DNA of 64,000 bases from Granulicella sp. WH15. GTDB taxonomy: Bacteria > Acidobacteriota > Terriglobia > Terriglobales > Acidobacteriaceae. Position numbers and translations under genes: made by a program. Of the stretch, positions 1 to 7,284 are shown one piece after another. Within the stretch, counting starts at the first letter, position 1. Every line of letters begins with the position of its first letter. The stretch lies in NCBI RefSeq assembly GCF_009914315.1, contig NZ_CP042596.1, forward strand, positions 4,464,001 through 4,528,000, written 5' to 3'. Below the pieces are notes generated by a model, which saw nothing but the letters and a program-made list of their open reading frames with translations, was not told where the DNA came from and searched no databases.

Positions 1-605
1 CGACGAAGACCCCCAAAAATGACTTCAACCATGGCGGCCGCCTCGTGATCGTTGAGCGATCCGTGTCCGGCGAGCAGGCGAAAGAGGATGGGACCGTAGA
101 CGAGGTCGAGCACGATCTCGCCGTCAACCTCGCTGCGTATCTCGCCGCGGTCCACGCCGCGCCGCCACATGATACGAGCCGCATCGCGACGGAGATAGAG
201 GAAACGCTCGCGAAAGAGAGCGAGAAAGCCGGGGTCGCTCTGCCCCTCGGCGATGAACTGACAGAACATACGCCCAAGTGGAGTGAGATAGAAGGCGGTG
301 AGGGATTGCAATTGCAGAGTGAAATCGAGCTCGGCGGAGCCCGTATCGGGCAGCGGGACGCGCTCGGTCATGACCTCGAGGTAGGCCTCGAGCGCCACCA
401 GGCTCTTGTTGGGCCACCACTTATAGATGGTGGCCTTGCTGACTCCGGCCCGCTGGGCGATGGCATCAGCGGTTACTTTACGGAGGGTCTTGCGCTCCAA
501 CAGATAGAGCGTCGCCTTCAGGATCGCCGCCTTGGCCTCGGGACTTCTGTGGCGGCCACGCGGCCTGGGCTCGTCTGTTGGCGGCACGTTCTGCAACTGC
601 TGCAT
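1..605 (-). CDS. TetR/AcrR-family transcriptional regulator (partial, 3' end outside window)
   Basis: The reading frame on the minus strand starts with ATG at 605, seven bases after AGGAG, and runs off the window start without a stop, giving about 201 codons. Residues 45-63 form a TetR helix-turn-helix (AGVSKATIYKWW is the recognition helix), preceded by an Arg/Pro-rich N-terminal arm. The C-terminal half (FLALFRERFLYLRRDAARIM, then RGVDRGEI) resembles the TetR_C_11-type ligand domain. Such proteins repress genes, often efflux pumps or their own gene, until a small ligand binds. A near-perfect palindrome lies about 100 bp upstream at 706-719, suggesting autoregulation. No divergent target gene is present, so the regulated gene is probably outside the window. 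Family assignment is firm; the ligand is unknown. Confidence 0.9.
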   Translation of the reverse strand, partial: MQQLQNVPPTDEPRPRGRHRSPEAKAAILKATLYLLERKTLRKVTADAIAQRAGVSKATIYKWWPNKSLVALEAYLEVMTERVPLPDTGSAELDFTLQLQSLTAFYLTPLGRMFCQFIAEGQSDPGFLALFRERFLYLRRDAARIMWRRGVDRGEIRSEVDGEIVLDLVYGPILFRLLAGHGSLNDHEAAAMVEVIFGGLR

Positions 606-705
606 GGGACTGCTCCTGTGGAGTGCGTCATTCCTGCCTGAGGGCTGTGGGCTGGAGCTTTCTGCTCTCTCGCGCGGAACGGAGCTTACTTCTTTGAAAT
701 CATAA

Positions 706-719
706 ACTAAACGTTCAGT
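706..719. promoter_or_regulatory. Candidate TetR operator palindrome
   Basis: ACTAAACGTTCAGT is a 14-bp inverted repeat with one mismatched pair (12 of 14 positions symmetric). It sits about 90-100 bp upstream of the tetR start in an AT-rich stretch suited to a promoter. Palindromes centred on AACGTT are typical of TetR-family operators. Binding is inferred. Confidence 0.5.
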
Positions 720-787
720 ATAGTAACTACCATTTGCAATAACCATGACCCCGGATAACAGAAAAGTGGGCACTCTTCCCCATCCTC

Positions 788-825
788 CCGCCAGTACCCC
801 GTGTCTAGACACGGGGTACTGGCGG
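788..825. repeat. Perfect 38-bp palindrome (REP-like)
   Basis: Every one of 19 bases on the left pairs with the right arm, centred between 806 and 807; the core reads GTGTCTAGACAC and the arms CCGCCAGTACCCC and its complement. There is no loop and no T-tract, so it is not a normal terminator. It shares 11 of 13 arm bases with the hairpin at 1206-1241 (AGTACCCCGTGTC versus AGTAGCCCATGTC), which suggests a dispersed repeat family. Confidence 0.8.
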
Positions 826-1031
826 CGACCCAGCGGAGTTGCTATACTGTAAAAGCAACGTAGGCGGCTTCCAGTCTCCAGCATTGGTGCGGAGAGCGAG
901 GAGCGGCCAACGGCAAGACGTACGATCTACCTCCTGAACGTTTTATCCCGCACAGGCCGGTACGACAGACGTTCGGGCAAGTGTGCGGGAACCCATCTTG
1001 GCGGTTTCTCAGCACGGATGTGCCATGCCAA

Positions 1032-1106
1032 GGCCAGATAGCTCAGTGGTAGAGCGCGGCCCTGAAAAGGCCGGCGTCGGCGGTTCGATCCCGTCTCTGG
1101 CCACCA
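1032..1106 (+). tRNA. tRNA-Phe (GAA)
   Basis: A full 75-nt cloverleaf can be folded: acceptor GGCCAGA/TCTGGCC, D-arm GCTC/GAGC, anticodon stem CGGCC/GGCCG with loop CTGAAAA (anticodon GAA, phenylalanine), T-arm GGCGG/CCGTC with loop TTCGATC, then discriminator A and an encoded CCA at 1104-1106. It delivers phenylalanine to UUC and UUU codons. A rho-independent terminator follows 35 bp downstream. Confidence 0.96.
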
Positions 1107-1141
1107 CTTTGATTCCGTGATTCATACAAGAGATAAGTTCG

Positions 1142-1172
1142 AAGCCTCCCTCAGCGGAGGCTTTTAGTTTTT
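1142..1172 (+). terminator. Rho-independent terminator after tRNA-Phe
   Basis: AAGCCTCC and GGAGGCTT form an 8-bp stem around a 6-nt loop, followed by TTAGTTTTT. Confidence 0.85.
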
Positions 1173-1205
1173 CAAGCGGGTTGCTTTTGGGATGCGGCTT
1201 AAAAT

Positions 1206-1241
1206 GAGTAGCCCATGTCCTTTGCGGGACATGGGCTACTC
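1206..1241. repeat. REP-like hairpin, also probable terminator of the PI-PLC gene
   Basis: GAGTAGCCCATGTCC pairs perfectly with GGACATGGGCTACTC (15 bp) around a 6-nt loop TTTGCG. It lies 12 bp beyond the stop codon of the minus-strand PI-PLC gene. Its arm resembles the palindrome at 788-825. There is no U-tract in the direction of PI-PLC transcription. Confidence 0.7.
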
Positions 1242-1252
1242 TTCGGCGATAC

Positions 1253-2377
1253 TTATTTTTTTAAGGTATCGAGAGTGCAGTTGGCGGGGGCGTTGATAGG
1301 ATTGCAGCGGGCTTCGCCGCCTTCAGGCAAGGTGACAACGAAGTGGCCATCCCAGCGTGCGGGCTCGTTGACAGGATAGTCCGTGCTGAGAAGCTGGGCT
1401 CCGCTGGCAATCATGGCGTCGCGCGTGGCGGTGTTGTTGACACGGGCCTCCTTGGTATCGGAGTCGGTGCGGGCGCGGATGAGATAGCCCTGACGGACGA
1501 GTGCGGAGATGTCGGAGGCGGGGCCGTCGTTGCGCTCCAGGAAGGCAGCATCGGGATCACCGGGGGTGGAGTTGGTGAAGATGACGCGTTCATGCAGACC
1601 AGCGTGACCTTCGAGGTAGACGGGCGTCATGGCGTGCTGATCCATGAGGAAGACGACCTTGCCGCGGGCCTTGGCGAGGGTAGGCCAGTTACCGGCAAGA
1701 ACAGCCTCGTTGAGGGTCTTATAGCGGCCACGAACGTCGTCCGGAGTAATGAGCTCGCCGGGGGAGAAGATGGAACGAATCTCGGCGTCGAGCGCGTCGA
1801 AGGTGGCTGCGGTGAAGGGCTCGGTCTCAGTCAGGTGGAGAGGATTCGTGCTGCCGGGCCGATCCTGCTTGGTCTCGACGAGGATGAAGATAGGGGCATG
1901 GTTGGGGTGGCCGAGGGACCAGTGACGGATCTGCTGGAGGCAACCGGTGAAGGGCTGGCAGGTGCTGCGGTAATCGACATCCTGGACGTGCATAACCTTG
2001 AAGCCCGGCTGGAGCATGAGGCCCTTGGGGTCGAAGTCGGGGTCGGCGGGCAGGCCGGCGGCTTCGACGTTCTTGGGGCCAGTGGGATGGGCGTAGCGTC
2101 CACCCTTGGCGTCGGCGTAGATGTCGATCTCGATCTGGCGGACACCGCTGTCGAACTGCTGCGGAAGCGGCTGGTGCTGGTAGTCGAGGCCCTTGTAAGC
2201 GTCGGCGTACTTGCCCTGCCAGAGCTTGCTCTCGCTGGGAGCGATACCCGCGTGGTAGCTGTTGTGGGTGCCGATGAGCTGAATCTGGTTGAGCTTGATG
2301 GCAGTATCGGCAGATTGTGCCTTGGCCGCGGCGGTGAGGGAGGCGGCGAGGACGAGGGTAGAGAGCGTGCGGTTCAT
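1253..2377 (-). CDS. Secreted phosphatidylinositol-specific phospholipase C-like protein (Ca2+-dependent type), module A
   Basis: The 374-aa protein starts at ATG 2377 with a cleavable signal peptide (MNRTLSTLVLAASLTAAAKA). The mature part opens with the PI-PLC X-domain signature GTHNSYH (His38 at the catalytic position), followed by QIEIDIYAD (metal/acid cluster) and IFILVETKQD. It matches the PI-PLC group typified by Streptomyces Ca2+-dependent PLC1. Members cleave phosphatidylinositol-type phosphodiesters outside the cytoplasm. It is last in a minus-strand unit after the TBDT and metallophosphoesterase. A clear paralogue lies at 31507-32676 in module B. A longer frame upstream to 2476 exists but lacks a signal peptide at its start, so it was not used. 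The true substrate is unproven. Confidence 0.87.
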   Translation of the reverse strand: MNRTLSTLVLAASLTAAAKAQSADTAIKLNQIQLIGTHNSYHAGIAPSESKLWQGKYADAYKGLDYQHQPLPQQFDSGVRQIEIDIYADAKGGRYAHPTGPKNVEAAGLPADPDFDPKGLMLQPGFKVMHVQDVDYRSTCQPFTGCLQQIRHWSLGHPNHAPIFILVETKQDRPGSTNPLHLTETEPFTAATFDALDAEIRSIFSPGELITPDDVRGRYKTLNEAVLAGNWPTLAKARGKVVFLMDQHAMTPVYLEGHAGLHERVIFTNSTPGDPDAAFLERNDGPASDISALVRQGYLIRARTDSDTKEARVNNTATRDAMIASGAQLLSTDYPVNEPARWDGHFVVTLPEGGEARCNPINAPANCTLDTLKK

Positions 2378-2427
2378 GGATGATCCTCTGTCTGGAGTGG
2401 CTGGAAAGTGCATGGATCGCGGGCAGT

Positions 2428-2455
2428 CAAAGGCACGGCCGAAGCCGTGCCTTTG
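2428..2455. other. Intercistronic UUCG-type hairpin
   Basis: CAAAGGCACGGC pairs with GCCGTGCCTTTG (12 bp). Read in the direction of transcription (minus strand) the loop is the stable tetraloop TTCG. It lies between the metallophosphoesterase stop and the PI-PLC start and has no U-tract, so an mRNA stability or processing role is more likely than termination. Confidence 0.65.
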
Positions 2456-2491
2456 GAAGAACAGACTAGCTTTCAAACGGAAGCAGGCGGA

Positions 2492-3439
2492 TCACAGGCT
2501 CTGACCCTGCCAGGGCTTGCTGTAGTGCGTAGACCACTCGACGAGGCTCTCGTTCATAAAGCGCCATGTGGCCTTCTTCGTGTCGACCTCCATGAGCATG
2601 TAGGCGTTGGGGTCGTAGCGGGTGGCGGCCATGATGTAGTGCTGCGGGCCGTAGTTGTGTTTGTAGTCGACCCACTTGTGCTGGTGGCCGGAGACGACGA
2701 GCTGGATGGTGTCCTGATACTTCTTCAGAAGTGGATACAGGCCGTAGTCGGCAAACTCTGTGGGCTGGTCCTGGATGAGCGGGTAATGGATGAAGACGAA
2801 GGTGGGCTTGTGCTGCTGAAGCTGCGCCTCGAACCAATGAAGCTGTGTCTCGCCCAGAGAGCCGACACCGGGATGGAAATCGGCGGAGGTGCGGTCCTGG
2901 GTGCTGCCGAGGAAGTTATTCAGATGGATGAATTTGTAACCTTTGTAGTCCACAACCGAATAAGGCTCGGCGTTGAACTTGGCCTTGAAGAGACGGTGGC
3001 TCATCTCGCGGTCCACGCGCTTGACGTCGTAGTCGTGATTGCCGAAACCAAGGTGGACGGGCATCTTGAAGCCATCGACGATGGTCTTGGCGTGGTCGAG
3101 CCGGGTGGTGTTCTTGAAGTAGAAGTCGTAGTCGGTGGAGGGGTAGTTGTGGAAGAAGTCGCCGACGAGGAAGGTCTGCTCGATGGCGGGGCTGAGCGAG
3201 TTGATGAGGTCGCGGGCCGAGGTGAAGCGCGGCGTAGTGACGAGGATGCTTTCGTTGTCTTCGACGCCGTTCTCGCTACCCTTGACGTAGAAGTCGTCGA
3301 TGATATGGGTGTCGGCGACGAGGGCGAAGTAGAATTTGTCGGGTGAAGCTGCCGCCCGGACCTGCTCAGCCCAGAGTTTCCGGGTGAGCAGGTTGCCGAG
3401 CGATGCAGCTCCGAGGGCAGTGAACTGTCTGCGGTCCAT
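2492..3439 (-). CDS. Tat-exported calcineurin-like metallophosphoesterase
   Basis: This 315-aa protein begins with a twin-arginine signal (MDRRQFTALGAAS). The metallophosphatase motifs follow in order: VADTH (Asp43, His45), GDFFHN, GNHDYD and SGHQHKW, the set that binds the dinuclear metal centre. The family hydrolyses phosphomonoesters or phosphodiesters; the substrate here is unknown. The start is supported by AGAGGGG six bases before ATG. It begins 23 bp after the TBDT stop and precedes the PI-PLC, so the three genes are probably cotranscribed. A natural role would be trimming phosphate from products of the neighbouring PI-PLC, but that is inference. Confidence 0.88.
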   Translation of the reverse strand: MDRRQFTALGAASLGNLLTRKLWAEQVRAAASPDKFYFALVADTHIIDDFYVKGSENGVEDNESILVTTPRFTSARDLINSLSPAIEQTFLVGDFFHNYPSTDYDFYFKNTTRLDHAKTIVDGFKMPVHLGFGNHDYDVKRVDREMSHRLFKAKFNAEPYSVVDYKGYKFIHLNNFLGSTQDRTSADFHPGVGSLGETQLHWFEAQLQQHKPTFVFIHYPLIQDQPTEFADYGLYPLLKKYQDTIQLVVSGHQHKWVDYKHNYGPQHYIMAATRYDPNAYMLMEVDTKKATWRFMNESLVEWSTHYSKPWQGQSL

Positions 3440-3462
3440 GTTGAACCCCTCTGTGGTGCTGG

Positions 3463-6400
3463 TTAGAAGATGATCTTACCGGCGAACTGCAGGATACGAG
3501 CCGGGAAGGTGGTAGCCGCGTTTACGGTGCCGAAGGTGCTGGCGCCAACGCTGCTTTGCGGATAGGCGTAGTTGGTCTGGTTAAGGATGTTGAAGGCCTC
3601 GACCCGGAAGTCGAACGAGGTGCCCGCAGGATAGAGCGGGAACTGCTTGTGAAGACCCATATCGAGCTGATAGAAGGCGTCAAAGCGGACCGAGTTGCGT
3701 CCGACATTGCCATAGGGATGATTGTTGTCCGGAATCGCGAACGCCGCGCTGTTCAAAGCGACGAAGGATTGATTGCCATTCGCCTTGACACGATCCTTCT
3801 TCGGGATGATGACGTTGTTCGAGATCTGGTTGGGCCGCTGCGCCAGAATGGTGCTGACCGACTGGGCGCTGTTCGGCGAGTAGGTGATGTTGACCGGCGT
3901 GCCGCTGCTGGCGCTGTTGATGGCCGTAACCTGCCACCCACCCAGAAGCTCCTGCATCAGAAGAGGCGCGTTGCCACCGAACATACGTCCCTTGCCGTAA
4001 GGCAGGTCGTAGACGAGCGAGAGAATCTCGTTCAGCGGCTGGTTGTAGCCGGAGGGACCACGGTCGCCGATCGGGTTGGCCAGGTTGATACGTCCGCTAT
4101 CTCCGGACACCTCTTCGAGGTGGCCCTCGCCGTTGTCCTGCGCGCGCGACCAGGTGAAGGAGTTCAACAGGTAGAGACCGTGGCTGGTGCGGTGCTCCAG
4201 CTTGGTCTGGATACCGTTGTAGGTGAGGAAGCCATCGGGAAGAGTCTCTTCGATGGTGGTGAAGTTGGAGATGGGACGACGTGCCGCAACGCTGAGGCAG
4301 CCAGAGGTGCTGCCCACCGCGCCCGTTCCATTACAGGTGGCAGTAACGGGATTGGCCTCGGACTGATTCAGGTCGGCGAGCACCTGGATCTTGACGCCAT
4401 GCTCACCAACGTAGGCGACCTCAAAGGTCGTGTTGCTGTTGAGCTGACGCTGCACGGTGAGGTGATAGCTCTGCACGTATCCCGTGGGCAGGTTCTTGGG
4501 GATATAACGCGCCTGCGTGCTGAGGTTGCTGGCCGCGGTCACATTGGCAGGGTCGGTGAAGCCGGTGGGATAACCCTGCGAGGTAGTGCGGAAGCAGGGG
4601 TTGGGGTTGGCGGAGTTGAAGGCTGTTCCGGCCTGCGCAGCGGTACAGGTGGTCTCCGGTTTCTGCGTGATGACGGTGGGCAGGGCGAACTGCGGCGCCT
4701 GAACGATGTTCGTGTTGACGATGGCGGGCAAGTTGTAAACGAGCAGGTTCTCGCCGCCCTCACGGTTGAACTGCGCGTAGCCAAGTCCATAACCCGCCAG
4801 GATCACGGTCTTCGGCGTGGCCTGGAAAGACAAGCCGAAGCGCGGGGCGAAGTCGAGCTTGGGCATGTTGACCAGAGCGCGGTTGTAGATGGAGCCAGGG
4901 GTGGCAGTGATGAGCGACTTCGTATCCGGGTCGTAGTTGGCGAGCTTGTTGCTCGACTCCCACTGCGGCGTTACCAGCTCGTAGCGCAGACCGGCGTTGA
5001 CGGTAAGCCGGGAGTTGACCCGGATATCGTCCTGGAAGTAGAAGTTGTGCATCCGCTGGTTGACGTGGACGTTGACGAAGTTATTGAGCTGGTAGGTATC
5101 GCGCGCGCCGAAGAGGAAGTCGGCCAGCGAGGCTGCCTCTTTGGTGCCGGTATCGGCCGAGCTGAGACCGGCAGAGGTGCCGGGAACCGCAGCAGTGGTC
5201 CCGTAGGCGGGAACGCCGTTGAAGCTGAAGCCGCCGTTGTAGGTGTCGATGCCAAAGGTCGGGTTGAAGTCGTCGATGGTGGTGAAGATGGCCTGGTACT
5301 CGTAGCCGATCTTATAGGTGCTGCGCCCGTGGATGAACGTGTAGTTCAGCTTGGGATTGTAGATGTAGGGGTTCTGATACTGCGGGTTGCTGTTCTGGTT
5401 GCCGAACTGCGTGAACCCGTTGACGCTCTGGTCGTTGAGGCTGCGGACAACCTGAGGATCGGTCGGAAGGCCGGGGATGCCGGTCATCAGGCTGGGCAGG
5501 TTCTGGCCGTAGGGGAACTTGCCGCCGTCGGTACGGGTGAAGGCGAAGCGGGCGTCGAGGATCGAGTTCTGCGTGAAGGAGTGGGTGACGCCGCCGGCGA
5601 TCTGCTGATTGAAGATGTCGACAGTACCGTTGCTGTTACCACCGGCCGGTCCCTGGATGCTGGGCGGCGAGATGATGGTGCCCTTGTGCTGGCTGTAGCG
5701 GACGAAGGCCGTGGTGCGCGGGCTGAAGGTCTGGTCGACGCGGACATCGAACTTGTTGTCGGTGAGCGTGTCGGCAGGCTGCGAGGAGTAGTTGTTGGCG
5801 TACGGCGAGCCGGGGACGTTGGACGACGGCAGAGCCGCGAGAACGCCCTTGGCGAAGGAGGAGACCGACGGGTCGCTGAAGGGGATCACACCGTTGGTAT
5901 AGACCTGGCCGGTAAGCGGGTTGATGAGGGGAATCGGAGTGCCGTTCTCGTTGGTCTTACCCGTGATGAAGGTGTAACCGCCGTTAGCAATGGCGAGGGC
6001 GCTGGTTCCATTCTGGTTCGCCGTCGGGACCGTTGCCGACATGGGCGAGTGCTGAACCTGGCGAGTGCCTTCGTAGTCGCCGAAGAAGAAGGTGTGGTCC
6101 TTCCAGATGGGGCCGCCGAAGGTGCCGCCGAACTGGTTACGGATCAGGGTCGGCTTCTGCGGCTTGCCGGTGAGCGGGTTGGACGGCGGCGTGAAGGGAC
6201 CGACGGCGTTCAGAACCGTGTTGCGGATGTAGTCGTAGGCCTTGCCGTGAAACTTGTTCGTACCGCTGCGGATGCTGACGTTGACGACGGCTCCGGCAGA
6301 GCGGCCGTACTCGGCGCTGTAGTTGTCGGTTTCGACGCGGAACTCGTCGATGGCGTCAGGCGAAGGCGGGATGGTCTGGTTGGAGAAGCCCTGGTTGGAG

Positions 6401-7011
6401 GTGCCGTAGGCGTTGTTGTCGACGCCGTCGAGAAGGAAGTTGTTGAACTCGCTGCGCTGCCCGTTGACGTTGAAGGAGGCATCGCGGCTGGAGTCGGTGG
6501 AGTTCTCGAGCAGGTTGCGGCGAACGCCGGGGACGAGGGCGGCAAGGTCGGCGTAGGCGCGGCCGTTGAGCGGAAGGTTCTCGACCTCGCGGGTTCCGAT
6601 GATCTGGCCACGCTCGCTGGAGTCGGTCTCGAGGAGTGCGGCTGCGTCGCTGACCGTGACAGTCTGGTTTGCGGAGCCAATCTTCAGAGCAATGTCGACG
6701 CGCTGGTGGGCGTTGACGGTGACGCGGAAGGGCTGGGTGGCGCTGAGATCGAAGCCGTCGGACTGGGCTGTAACCTTGTATTCACCGATCTTGACGTCCG
6801 TGAACTCGTAGGAACCCTGGGCGCTGGTCTTGGCCGTGACGATGGCTTTGGTCTCCTGGTTGACGAGCGAGACAGCGGCGTTGGGCAATACTGCGCCTGA
6901 GGCATCCCGGACATAACCAAGGACGGATGCCGTTTCGAATTGGGCGAATATCGGCGTAGAGTTCAGGACCAGGAGACAAACAAATGTCGCTAACCAAAAG
7001 AGACGTTTCAC
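3463..7011 (-). CDS. Oar-like TonB-dependent outer-membrane receptor, module A
   Basis: This is a 1182-aa outer-membrane protein. GTG at 7011 is preferred because GGAG stands six bases upstream and the product then opens with a signal peptide (MKRLFWLATFVCLLVLN, ending FAQ); TTG at 7023 is the alternative. A carboxypeptidase-regulatory-like beta-sandwich (ASVLGYVRDASGAVLPNAAV) leads into a plug with the group-typical LPLNGRAYADLAALVPGV and LLDGVDNN. A long barrel ends in IIF, the terminal aromatic expected for BAM insertion. No clear TonB box was seen. It is divergent from the transmembrane regulator at 7285 and heads a unit with two phosphoester hydrolases. It likely imports or binds large ligands; no SusD partner is present. 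Confidence 0.9.
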   Translation of the reverse strand: MKRLFWLATFVCLLVLNSTPIFAQFETASVLGYVRDASGAVLPNAAVSLVNQETKAIVTAKTSAQGSYEFTDVKIGEYKVTAQSDGFDLSATQPFRVTVNAHQRVDIALKIGSANQTVTVSDAAALLETDSSERGQIIGTREVENLPLNGRAYADLAALVPGVRRNLLENSTDSSRDASFNVNGQRSEFNNFLLDGVDNNAYGTSNQGFSNQTIPPSPDAIDEFRVETDNYSAEYGRSAGAVVNVSIRSGTNKFHGKAYDYIRNTVLNAVGPFTPPSNPLTGKPQKPTLIRNQFGGTFGGPIWKDHTFFFGDYEGTRQVQHSPMSATVPTANQNGTSALAIANGGYTFITGKTNENGTPIPLINPLTGQVYTNGVIPFSDPSVSSFAKGVLAALPSSNVPGSPYANNYSSQPADTLTDNKFDVRVDQTFSPRTTAFVRYSQHKGTIISPPSIQGPAGGNSNGTVDIFNQQIAGGVTHSFTQNSILDARFAFTRTDGGKFPYGQNLPSLMTGIPGLPTDPQVVRSLNDQSVNGFTQFGNQNSNPQYQNPYIYNPKLNYTFIHGRSTYKIGYEYQAIFTTIDDFNPTFGIDTYNGGFSFNGVPAYGTTAAVPGTSAGLSSADTGTKEAASLADFLFGARDTYQLNNFVNVHVNQRMHNFYFQDDIRVNSRLTVNAGLRYELVTPQWESSNKLANYDPDTKSLITATPGSIYNRALVNMPKLDFAPRFGLSFQATPKTVILAGYGLGYAQFNREGGENLLVYNLPAIVNTNIVQAPQFALPTVITQKPETTCTAAQAGTAFNSANPNPCFRTTSQGYPTGFTDPANVTAASNLSTQARYIPKNLPTGYVQSYHLTVQRQLNSNTTFEVAYVGEHGVKIQVLADLNQSEANPVTATCNGTGAVGSTSGCLSVAARRPISNFTTIEETLPDGFLTYNGIQTKLEHRTSHGLYLLNSFTWSRAQDNGEGHLEEVSGDSGRINLANPIGDRGPSGYNQPLNEILSLVYDLPYGKGRMFGGNAPLLMQELLGGWQVTAINSASSGTPVNITYSPNSAQSVSTILAQRPNQISNNVIIPKKDRVKANGNQSFVALNSAAFAIPDNNHPYGNVGRNSVRFDAFYQLDMGLHKQFPLYPAGTSFDFRVEAFNILNQTNYAYPQSSVGASTFGTVNAATTFPARILQFAGKIIF

Positions 7012-7148
7012 AAATAACTCCAAAATTCTCTTATTCGGGTTGAAGAAGTGGGTGGGTAGTCTGCAGGCGGGGGCCTCCGGCGCTGTCTGCGAACCACATC
7101 AATAGGTGCTGGTGGATTGATCATGGTCAGGTTCCAGGAAGACGCAAA

Positions 7149-7181
7149 AGGGTGTTCCATGTGGATTTAAGCGCGCACCCT
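7149..7181. promoter_or_regulatory. Long-spaced inverted repeat AGGGTG/CACCCT, module A promoter
   Basis: AGGGTG at 7149-7154 and CACCCT at 7176-7181 form an inverted repeat with a 21-bp spacer in the divergent promoter region, about 105-135 bp upstream of the regulator gene. Similar half-sites occur in the module B promoter at 37810-37845. Confidence 0.4.
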
Positions 7182-7188
7182 GTAGGCT

Positions 7189-7206
7189 CACCCCTGCTTC
7201 ACCCCT
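7189..7206. promoter_or_regulatory. Tandem CACCCCT direct repeats, module A promoter
   Basis: CACCCCT occurs at 7189-7195 and 7200-7206, an 11-bp period (about one helical turn). The same heptamer appears in the divergent promoters of modules C (19264) and B (37743, reverse orientation). It is a candidate operator for the winged-helix regulators. Confidence 0.4.
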
Positions 7207-7284
7207 CTATATTTCAGGGAGATACGCGATGCAGGCGGTCCGGGCGTTTATAGGAAATTCATCTAAGAGGACTACGCTAGGGAC

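Larger units (their letters stand above)
606..1031. other. Intergenic region without a protein gene; possible structured RNA
   Basis: No coding frame is convincing here. Besides the operator and the 38-bp palindrome, a TATACT hexamer at 843-848 could be a -10 element. The stretch 855-1020 has competing pairings: CCCGCACA with TGTGCGGG, and CTGAACGT with ACGTTCGG. That is compatible with a non-coding RNA, or simply with the tRNA leader. I could not match it to 6S, SRP, RNase P or tmRNA. Confidence 0.3.

Noticed and set aside
788..1241. Palindromes considered as a CRISPR array or attachment site
   Set aside because: Only two related units with no regular spacers, and no integrase or direct repeat of the tRNA 3' end is visible.
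3556..6900. Long open frame of about 1100 codons on the plus strand
   Set aside because: It is exactly antisense to the TBDT, lacks a signal peptide or domain, and is Val/Gly/Arg/Asp-rich as expected from reversed high-GC codons.
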